NCBI GenBank assembly: GCA_026989045.1
Contig: JALSJY010000184.1
Coordinates: 1-13,465, forward strand
Reading direction: 5' to 3'
Length of the DNA stretch: 13,465 nt
Source of the DNA: Hyphomicrobiales bacterium
Lineage (GTDB): Bacteria; Pseudomonadota; Alphaproteobacteria; Rhizobiales; Devosiaceae
The notes beneath the pieces are model-generated. The model made no database searches, was not told where the DNA came from, and saw only the letters and a list, made by a program, of their open reading frames with translations. Position 1 is the stretch's first letter. Every line of letters starts with the position of its first letter. Below, piece by piece: positions 8,644-13,465 of the stretch. Position numbers and translations under genes: made by a program.

Positions 8644-8811
8644 ATGGCTAAATCTAATTCAGTAAAAATTAAGCTAGTATCCACTGCAGATACTGGATTT
8701 TATTATGTAACAAAGAAAAATGCACGCACAATGACAGAAAAAATGGTCAAGAAAAAATATGACCCAGTTGTTCGCAAGCATGTTGACTTTAAAGAAGCAA
8801 AAATAAAATAA
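8644..8811 (+). CDS. rpmG: 50S ribosomal protein L33
   Basis: Small component of the large ribosomal subunit located near the E site. The 55 residues translate as a typical bacterial L33: MAKSNSVKIKLVSTADTGF at the start, then YYVTKKNARTM and a Lys-rich middle, ending KYDPVVRKHVDFKEAKIK. Length (55) and sequence fit the family. There are no cysteines, so this is the zinc-free form rather than the CxxC form. ATG 8644 has AGGA at 8633-8636, 7 nt upstream. A strong terminator follows 22 bp after the stop. The gene is expressed with or after rnr, but a CTTGAC promoter-like box in the 85-bp gap suggests independent transcription. Confidence 0.97.
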   Translation: MAKSNSVKIKLVSTADTGFYYVTKKNARTMTEKMVKKKYDPVVRKHVDFKEAKIK

Positions 8812-8833
8812 GTTTGCTTCATTCTTTTTGAAT

Positions 8834-8870
8834 AAAAAAACCCGCCTTTTAAAAGGCGGGTTTTTTATTT
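8834..8870. terminator. Bidirectional rho-independent terminator
   Basis: A perfect inverted repeat CCCGCCTTTT/AAAAGGCGGG (8841-8860) is flanked by an A-run on the left (8834-8840) and a T-run on the right (8861-8866). On the plus strand it ends rpmG. On the minus strand the complement of the A-run supplies the U-tract, so it can also stop transcripts coming from pleD. The stem is 8-10 bp with an AT-rich apex. Confidence 0.95.
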
Positions 8871-8892
8871 AGATTATAACAATAATTTATTT

Positions 8893-9023
8893 GGCTGATC
8901 TAACTACTTATAAAAAAGGCAAAACCCTAATCTCAAAGATACTTAAATCAGCCTACCCCACGGACACAGGAGTTGCGGCGGACCTGTGCTACTTCCGTAG
9001 GAATATTGGCATAAGTGCAATAT
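8893..9023. ncRNA. Candidate structured RNA or palindromic element of unknown family
   Basis: This stretch between convergent genes folds on paper into three adjacent hairpins. The first pairs GGCTGAT (8893-8899) with ATCAGCC (8947-8953), with further broken pairing inside (TAA/TTA). The second has CACAGG (8965-8970) with CCTGTG (8983-8988) around a 12-nt loop, enclosed by CGG/CCG and CCTAC/GTAGG (8952-8956 with 8997-9001). The third pairs ATATTG (9003-9008) with CAATAT (9018-9023). Positions 8951-9001 are about 65% GC, against roughly 30% in the flanks. There is no open reading frame of note. I do not recognise a family. It could be a small RNA on either strand (a minus-strand transcript would end at the terminator at 8834-8870), a repeat element, or a 3'-end structure of the pleD mRNA. 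No convincing promoter is visible. Confidence 0.4.
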
Positions 9024-9168
9024 AAGATAGTATTTCGCACAAGTTAGCATTCCTTCTAATAATATAGAACAATCCAAACAAAGACGTAAAGCAAGAATGC
9101 ATTTATCAATGTCAATTTCTTCTATTATGATAAACAGTTAAGCTTAATGATTATAATTAACACGAGTG
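9024..9168. other. AT-rich spacer downstream of pleD
   Basis: Rest of the intergenic region between the structured element and the pleD stop. I see no gene here. It contains a 10-nt palindrome TTAAGCTTAA at 9138-9147 and a weak GTGC/GCAC pairing that starts just upstream (9015-9018 with 9037-9040). No T-tract terminator for pleD is visible, so pleD transcripts may read on to the terminator at 8834-8870. Confidence 0.5.
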
Positions 9169-10539
9169 TTAGGCGGCATTAAATACCACTCGATTTCGCC
9201 CAGCTTGCTTAGCCTGATAAAGAGCAACATCAGCACGTTTGAGTAGCATTTTAGCATCGCCTATACCACTAACATTCAATGCAAGCCCTGCGCTTACAGT
9301 GATATTGATTGATAGGCCAGCGCTTGTAATAAACGGAGCAGATTCAACTGCCCCTCTAACTCTTTCACCAATATTGCTAGCATCTTTTTGAGAGGTGTCT
9401 GGCATTAAAACAACAAATTCTTCGCCGCCATATCTACAAGGCAAGTCGATTCCGCGAATATTCTTTTGAATTCTAGCAGCAAATTCTACCAAAATATCAT
9501 CACCAGCTTCATGTCCATAGGTGTCATTTACATGCTTAAAATAATCTATATCAAGCATCATCACGGCCATTTCTCGACCTTGTTGCATCGCTTTTGAGAA
9601 CATCAAAGCTAAGTGCCGGTCAAAATAACGTCGATTATATAGCCCAGTAAGCTCATCAATAATTGCTAATTGCATAGTATTACTAACACTATCACGCAAT
9701 TCAGCTGCATATCTAAAGCGTCTTACTTGTGTGCGCACCCTTGCAACTAACTCATGCTGCTCAACAGGGCGCATAATAAAATCATTCACACCAAGCTCAA
9801 GTCCCCTTACCACTTGAGCACGATTAGCTTCTTCAGCCACTAAAATAATAGGCACATTGCGCCCTTGCTCAAGGGTGCGAATTTGTGAGCAAACTCTCAA
9901 AGGGTCATGACCTGCTAGCGACATGCTCAAAATAATCAATTCATAGTTTTTTTCAGCCAAACACACTACAGCCTGTGATGGGTCTTCAAGAATATCAACA
10001 TTATGCTTTAGCGCTATGTCTTGCTTTAAGCGCTCTGCATGCTGCATGTCTGTATCAACAATTAAAACAGAACTACCATCAACACTAATAGAATCCATGA
10101 CACGCATAGAGTTTTCATTGGCAATTTGCTGACCAGTCGCTGCACGAGCGCGCAACTCATCAGTCAATACCTTTAATCTCACAAGGCTTTTCACCCGTGC
10201 AATAAGCTGCACAGCATCAATTGGCTTTGATAAAAACTCATCTGCCCCTGCTTCCAATCCAGCGATACGGTCTGTTGGTTGATCTAGCGCTGTCACCATT
10301 ACCACAGGAATATGGTGCGTTTTAGGGTCAGCCTTTAACCTACGGCAAACCTCAAAGCCGTCCATTCCTGGCATCATCACATCAAGCAAAATAATATCAA
10401 CTTCTTGCGTTGCGCATATCTCTAGCGCATCAAGGCCATTAGTTGCCGATAGAACAGTGAAATATTCAGCCATAAGCCGAGTTTCTAACAATTTTATATT
10501 GATTGGAATATCGTCAACAATCAGCACTCTAGCTGTCAT
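9169..10539 (-). CDS. pleD: Diguanylate cyclase response regulator PleD
   Basis: Makes cyclic di-GMP from two GTP when phosphorylated; in Caulobacter it drives the swarmer-to-stalked transition at the cell pole. The 456 residues show the PleD architecture REC-REC-GGDEF. The first receiver (1-~122) has D9/D10, phospho-acceptor D53 (LLDVMMPGMDG) and K105. The second receiver (~156-272) is degenerate, with S205 at the acceptor position and R257 in place of the conserved lysine, as expected for an adaptor domain that aids dimerisation. The GGDEF domain (~288-456) has DELTGLYNRRYFD, the active site GGEEF at 371-375, and an RxxD inhibitory site R362-D365 five residues before it, so product feedback inhibition is likely. 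The start has AGGAAG about 7 nt upstream. It follows divK by about 44 bp and is probably co-transcribed with it. Confidence 0.97.
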   Translation of the reverse strand: MTARVLIVDDIPINIKLLETRLMAEYFTVLSATNGLDALEICATQEVDIILLDVMMPGMDGFEVCRRLKADPKTHHIPVVMVTALDQPTDRIAGLEAGADEFLSKPIDAVQLIARVKSLVRLKVLTDELRARAATGQQIANENSMRVMDSISVDGSSVLIVDTDMQHAERLKQDIALKHNVDILEDPSQAVVCLAEKNYELIILSMSLAGHDPLRVCSQIRTLEQGRNVPIILVAEEANRAQVVRGLELGVNDFIMRPVEQHELVARVRTQVRRFRYAAELRDSVSNTMQLAIIDELTGLYNRRYFDRHLALMFSKAMQQGREMAVMMLDIDYFKHVNDTYGHEAGDDILVEFAARIQKNIRGIDLPCRYGGEEFVVLMPDTSQKDASNIGERVRGAVESAPFITSAGLSINITVSAGLALNVSGIGDAKMLLKRADVALYQAKQAGRNRVVFNAA

Positions 10540-10583
10540 TTAATTTCTTCCTACTCTACACTTAAATAAAAAATCTTTAACCA

Positions 10584-10958
10584 TTAACTTGCAGGTCCGA
10601 TATATTCCTCAATAGTTGCCAAAAAATGAGGAACAGAAATTGGCTTAGAAATATATCCATCACACCCAGCATTAAGAATGCGCTCCTCATCACCCTTCAT
10701 TGCAAAAGCTGTAATTGCAATAATAGGAATATTTGCAGTATCATCATTCTCTTTAAGCCATTGTGATACAACCAAACCTGAAACTTCTGGCAACTGGATA
10801 TCCATAAGAATTAAATCTGGGTGATGCTGTTTTGCAAGATCAAGCGCTTCCAAACCGTTGCGGGTCTGTATAATTGAATAACCACGTGATTCGATAAGAT
10901 CATGAAATAGCTTCATATTAAGCTCATTGTCTTCTACAATCATTACAGTTTTTGTCAT
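10584..10958 (-). CDS. divK: Single-domain response regulator DivK
   Basis: Stand-alone receiver that relays phosphoryl signals between the polar histidine kinases DivJ and PleC and, through DivL/CckA, controls the master regulator CtrA. With the start at 10958 the protein has 124 residues, beginning MTKTVMIVEDNELNMKLFHD. The numbering then matches Caulobacter DivK: D10, phospho-acceptor D53 (LMDIQLPEVSG), T83, D90 in AFAMKGDEER and K105 in SKPIS. An in-frame ATG at 10970 would add MASN, but an AGGA directly abuts that ATG (zero spacing), while it lies 12 nt before the 10958 ATG. I therefore prefer the shorter form. There is no output domain, so it acts by protein-protein contact. First gene of the divK-pleD unit; the promoter must lie in the ~100-bp divergent gap. 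Confidence 0.95.
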   Translation of the reverse strand: MTKTVMIVEDNELNMKLFHDLIESRGYSIIQTRNGLEALDLAKQHHPDLILMDIQLPEVSGLVVSQWLKENDDTANIPIIAITAFAMKGDEERILNAGCDGYISKPISVPHFLATIEEYIGPAS

Positions 10959-10970
10959 ATTACTAGCCAT

Positions 10971-11064
10971 TCCTGATGTTTGGCGCTTAATTCAAGGCAT
11001 AAATATCAGTAAACCGTTACGAAAATTAAAATGAAACACTTAAAAACTCTTAGAGATTAGCATT
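10971..11064. promoter_or_regulatory. Divergent promoter region between divK and the DUF3572 operon
   Basis: The two operons diverge here, so promoters for both are expected. On the plus strand TTGGCG (10980-10985) and TATCAG (11004-11009) with 18-bp spacing form a weak sigma70-like pair. No convincing minus-strand pair, full CtrA site or alphaproteobacterial LexA box (GTTC-N7-GTTC) is visible. The function is inferred from gene orientation alone. Confidence 0.4.
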
Positions 11065-11340
11065 ATGATTAAGAAAAGCTTTACAGATGAAAAACTGAGT
11101 AATTATGCTGATATTTGCATGTCATATTTAGTTAGTGACGCCAATATTTTAGCACAATTTATGGATTTTGCTGGTTACGATCCAAATCAATTAAGAAACT
11201 CCGTTGGCTCAAAAGCAATGGCTATGGCTCTTATGGAATATTTTGCAAAAAATGAGCCAGCTCTGTTGGCTATGTGCGCTAACTCAGCAATTGAGGTTAA
11301 AGATTTCATGAATTTTTGGCAAAATCAAAATCACTCATGA
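11065..11340 (+). CDS. DUF3572 family protein
   Basis: A 91-residue protein that resembles the DUF3572 family, known from alphaproteobacteria and without an established function. It appears wholly helical, with no signal peptide, cysteine cluster or membrane segment. The family-like part is LVSDANILAQFMDFAGYDPNQL followed by a small helix pair (ALMEYFAKNEPALLAMCAN) and IEVKDFMNFW near the end. ATG 11065 has only a weak AGAGA upstream. Its stop overlaps the dinB start as ATGA. Placement before dinB and beside divK is a recurrent arrangement in Hyphomicrobiales as I recall it. The coupling to a translesion polymerase suggests, but does not prove, a shared role in DNA damage tolerance. Confidence 0.85.
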   Translation: MIKKSFTDEKLSNYADICMSYLVSDANILAQFMDFAGYDPNQLRNSVGSKAMAMALMEYFAKNEPALLAMCANSAIEVKDFMNFWQNQNHS

Positions 11341-12662
11341 AAAACATCTATAGCCTTTGCAAAGACTGCTGCAAAATATCAAAAGATAGCGCCCCTGCTA
11401 TTCGGTGTAGAGAATGCGGCTCACCACGAATAATTTCGCATATAGAATTAACAAAATTATGTATTGCCCATGTTGATTGCGATGCGTTTTTCGCCTCAAT
11501 TGAAAAGCGCGATAATCCTGATCTTGCGAGTAAACCAGTAATAATTGGTGGCGGTGTGCGCGGCGTAGTATCAACATGTTGCTATATTGCACGCCAAAGT
11601 GGAGTGCGTTCTGCAATGCCAACTCATCAGGCCAAAAGACTATGCCCAAATGCAATTTTTATCACTCCAAACATGGCTAAATACGTAAAAGCCAGCAAAC
11701 AGATTATGACGCTAATGCAAGAGTTAACCCCATCAGTTGAACCTTTATCAATTGATGAGGCTTTTCTTGATCTATCAGGCACGCAAAAAGTTCACAAAGC
11801 ATTCCCAGCTCAAATATTAGCAAGATTTGCTAAAAAAGTAGAAAAACAAGTAGGCCTAAGCATTTCTATTGGCCTAAGTCACAATAAATTTTTAGCAAAA
11901 ATGGCCTCTGATCTTGATAAGCCAAAGGGTTTTGCGATTATTGGTAAAAAAGAAACTGTAGATTTTCTAGCACCAATGCCAGTATCATCAATTTATGGGG
12001 TTGGTAAGGTTTTCAGCAAAACTTTAAATGATGATGGTTTTGCTAGCATCAAAGATTTACAGGATCAAAATGAGCATGATTTGAGAGCAAAATATGGCGA
12101 AATTGGCGCAAGATTAGCGCATCTATCAAAGGGTCAAGACACAAGGTCAATTATTACCAATTCCAAAGTCAAATCAGTCAGCAATGAGACAACTTTTTTA
12201 ACTAATATCAGCGACATCAACCCTCTATCAGTAAAATTATTGGAATTATGTGAGCAGGTTTCAGCGCGATTAAAGGCAAAAAACCTAACGGCTGACACAA
12301 TTACACTGAAATTACGTAGCGCAGATTTTAAATTGCGCACAAGGGCAAAACATTTATATTTACCTACACAATTAGCTCATGTCATGTATGAAAACAGTTT
12401 TAGATTATTAGAATTGGAAGTGGACGGCACTGCTTTCCGCCTAATAGGCGTTGGAATGTCAGGCTTAAAAAAAAATAATGAGGAAGATCCAAAAGATCTG
12501 CTGGAGCCAAAAATTGCACTAAAGGCTGCAGCAGAGAGAGCGATAGATAAGGTTAGAGGTCGGTTCGGGGAATCCGCTCTTATCCGCGGAAAATTATTCA
12601 CAAATAGTGAGATAAATATTAAAGCTAAAAGTAAAAAGGAAAATAACAATGAGCGCGATTAA
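11337..12662 (+). CDS. dinB: DNA polymerase IV (Y-family) with N-terminal zinc ribbon
   Basis: Error-prone translesion polymerase that extends past lesions such as N2-guanine adducts. The 441 residues begin with a ~40-residue extension absent from E. coli DinB, carrying C8-x2-C11 and C24-x2-C27, a probable zinc ribbon. The polymerase core follows: AHVDCDAFFASIE, giving metal ligand D47 and steric-gate F52; PVIIGGGVRGVVSTCCYIAR (67-86); SIDEAFLDLSG, with D140 and E141; and SIGLSHNKFLAKMASDLDKP (177-195). A helix-hairpin-helix at 215-245 and a little-finger domain to about 375 complete it. No obvious QLxLF-type clamp motif closes the C-terminus, which is basic and Asn/Lys-rich. I chose ATG 11337, which overlaps the upstream stop; a TTG at 11316 would add only seven residues. 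No Shine-Dalgarno sequence is clear, so coupling is likely. It overlaps the next gene by 14 bp. Confidence 0.96.
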   Translation: MKNIYSLCKDCCKISKDSAPAIRCRECGSPRIISHIELTKLCIAHVDCDAFFASIEKRDNPDLASKPVIIGGGVRGVVSTCCYIARQSGVRSAMPTHQAKRLCPNAIFITPNMAKYVKASKQIMTLMQELTPSVEPLSIDEAFLDLSGTQKVHKAFPAQILARFAKKVEKQVGLSISIGLSHNKFLAKMASDLDKPKGFAIIGKKETVDFLAPMPVSSIYGVGKVFSKTLNDDGFASIKDLQDQNEHDLRAKYGEIGARLAHLSKGQDTRSIITNSKVKSVSNETTFLTNISDINPLSVKLLELCEQVSARLKAKNLTADTITLKLRSADFKLRTRAKHLYLPTQLAHVMYENSFRLLELEVDGTAFRLIGVGMSGLKKNNEEDPKDLLEPKIALKAAAERAIDKVRGRFGESALIRGKLFTNSEINIKAKSKKENNNERD

Positions 12663-13104
12663 AAAACTAGAACAGCTTGGTCTGAAATTAAACAAGCCGA
12701 GTTTACCAGCCGCCAATTATGTGCCGATTAAAAAATCTGGCAAGAATATATATATTTCTGGGCAGTTATCAGCAGATGAAAATGGTATAATTAGCGGCAT
12801 TCTTGGCAAAAACATGCAGGTAGAAGAGGCTCAAAAAGCTGCCGCTAGTTGCGCCCTATCTATCCTATCTCACATTGTATATTCTGCAAATATTGAGCTT
12901 GATGAAATAAAATCTGTGGTAAAACTCACTATTCTTGTTTCTTCTAGTGCTGACTTCACTAATCATCACCTTGTTGCAAATGGTGCATCTGACCTTCTAG
13001 TTGAGGTTTTAGGTGACAAAGGAAAACACGCCAGAGCAGCATTTGGAGTAACAGCTTTACCACTTGGTGCCGCTGTTGAGATTGAAGCAATTATTGAAGT
13101 TTAG
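12649..13104 (+). CDS. RidA family protein (YjgF/YER057c/UK114)
   Basis: A 151-residue member of the Rid superfamily. RidA itself hydrolyses reactive enamine/imine intermediates made by PLP enzymes. This longer form begins with a helical lead LEQLGLKL and PAANYVP, then YISGQLSADENG (35-46) and the core ending HARAAFGVTALPLGAAVEIE. R129 in HARAAF aligns with the arginine (R105 of E. coli RidA) that binds the substrate carboxylate, so deaminase-type chemistry is possible. However, the subfamily differs from RidA proper and its substrate is unknown, so I give no symbol. The start is ATG 12649 with AAGGA 8 nt upstream, lying inside the end of dinB with a 14-bp overlap. The protein is expected to be a cytoplasmic trimer, as in the family. 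Confidence 0.92.
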   Translation: MSAIKKLEQLGLKLNKPSLPAANYVPIKKSGKNIYISGQLSADENGIISGILGKNMQVEEAQKAAASCALSILSHIVYSANIELDEIKSVVKLTILVSSSADFTNHHLVANGASDLLVEVLGDKGKHARAAFGVTALPLGAAVEIEAIIEV

Positions 13105-13113
13105 AGAAAATAT

Positions 13114-13465
13114 ATGAAATCTTTGATGAAAATAATCATGCAAAAACCCATAACTCACCGTGGGTTGCATGATTATAATAATGGTATAATCGAAAACTCA
13201 CCCTCTGCATTTGAAGCGGCAATAAACTCTGGCTATGCAATTGAGTGTGATTTGCAATTTACTAAAGATGAAAAAGCAATTATTTTTCATGATGCAACGC
13301 TTGAACGTTTAACTAATAAGCAGGGCAAAACCAGCGATATAAGCTTAAAACAAGCAACAAATATGACGCTTAAAAATAGCGCAAACAACGACAAAATTCT
13401 CTCTTTAGCGCAAATGCTTAAACAAGTTAATGGCCGCGCCACTCTAGTGTTGGAATTAAAAATGC
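13114..13465 (+). CDS. Glycerophosphodiester phosphodiesterase, 5' part
   Basis: Hydrolyses glycerophosphodiesters to glycerol-3-phosphate and an alcohol. The frame is open to the window end, showing 117 residues of an expected ~240-250. The GDPD signature is clear: THRGL (H15, R16), IENSPSAF (E27, N28), IECDLQFTKD (E44, D46) and IIFHDATLERLT (catalytic H59, D60), followed by ILSLAQML and the beginning of the LVLELK strand with its metal-binding glutamate. There is no signal peptide, so it is probably cytoplasmic. ATG 13114 lies 9 bp after the ridA-like stop, with AGAGAA (13103-13108) as ribosome binding site. In-frame ATGs at codons 5 and 9 are less well placed. An inverted repeat of 12 + 4 bp covers codons 7-21. 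The C-terminal half lies outside the window. Confidence 0.93.
   Translation, partial: MKSLMKIIMQKPITHRGLHDYNNGIIENSPSAFEAAINSGYAIECDLQFTKDEKAIIFHDATLERLTNKQGKTSDISLKQATNMTLKNSANNDKILSLAQMLKQVNGRATLVLELKM
13132..13176 (+). repeat. Long inverted repeat in the first codons of the phosphodiesterase gene
   Basis: ATAATCATGCAA (13132-13143) is the exact reverse complement of TTGCATGATTAT (13165-13176). After a 3-nt A bulge, CCCA (13147-13150) pairs with TGGG (13161-13164), leaving a 10-nt loop. That gives 16 pairs in a 45-nt span starting 18 nt after the start codon. No T-run follows, so it is not a standard terminator. It may slow ribosomes or shield mRNA, or be chance. Confidence 0.6.

Noticed and set aside
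8965..8992. Minus-strand CAGGTCCG resembling the SRP RNA domain IV
   Set aside because: The conserved GGAAGGAAGCAGC part that should follow is missing and CAGG instead pairs with CCTG, so this is not 4.5S RNA.
10577..10584. TTAACCAT, a CtrA-like half site at the divK-pleD junction
   Set aside because: It is only a half site, with no TTAA at the N7 spacing, in an AT-rich spot overlapping the divK stop; such octamers are common by chance.
10971..11064. Possible SOS (LexA) control of the dinB operon
   Set aside because: I searched the gap for GTTC-N7-GTTC and its complement GAAC-N7-GAAC and found none.
11316..11336. TTG start seven codons before the chosen dinB start
   Set aside because: No Shine-Dalgarno sequence and an ATGA overlap start exists downstream; the difference is trivial but ATG is more likely.

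Overview
The window looks like a chromosomal stretch of an AT-rich alphaproteobacterium, most likely Hyphomicrobiales (Rhizobiales) or a close relative. The evidence is the gene set: a pyrB-pyrC-plsY-dprA-topA-rnr block, a divK-pleD pair, DUF3572 next to a zinc-ribbon DinB, a RidA-family protein, and a dihydroorotase-like protein with the degenerate active site usual in that group. By eye GC is about 38-40%. Genes are packed, several overlap, and I see no insertion sequence, prophage, CRISPR array, tRNA or rRNA. All recognisable proteins are core housekeeping or cell-cycle functions.

Layout, left to right. Positions 1-3581 (+): the 3' part of pyrB (aspartate transcarbamoylase), pyrC (a dihydroorotase homologue that has lost most metal ligands), plsY (acyl-phosphate:glycerol-3-phosphate acyltransferase) and dprA (DNA-processing protein), very probably one operon. 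A 100-bp gap with a TTGACA box and two short palindromes precedes topA (topoisomerase I) and rnr (RNase R), which overlap by one base. rpmG (ribosomal protein L33) follows, probably with its own promoter, and ends at a strong bidirectional terminator.

Positions 8871-9168 separate convergent genes and hold a GC-rich, multi-hairpin element that I cannot assign. It is the most interesting non-coding part of the window. On the minus strand lie divK and pleD, transcribed in that order: a single-domain response regulator of the asymmetric-division circuit, and its diguanylate cyclase partner that makes c-di-GMP.

A divergent promoter region leads into a second plus-strand operon: a DUF3572 protein, dinB (DNA polymerase IV), a RidA-family deaminase-like protein, and the 5' part of a glycerophosphodiester phosphodiesterase that runs off the end. 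The first three genes overlap, and the last is 9 bp downstream and carries a long hairpin in its first codons.

Nothing here is an obvious new defence or mobile system. The best leads are the structured intergenic element, the tight coupling of the uncharacterised DUF3572 protein to a translesion polymerase, the probably non-catalytic PyrC partner of PyrB, and the hairpin at the start of the phosphodiesterase gene.
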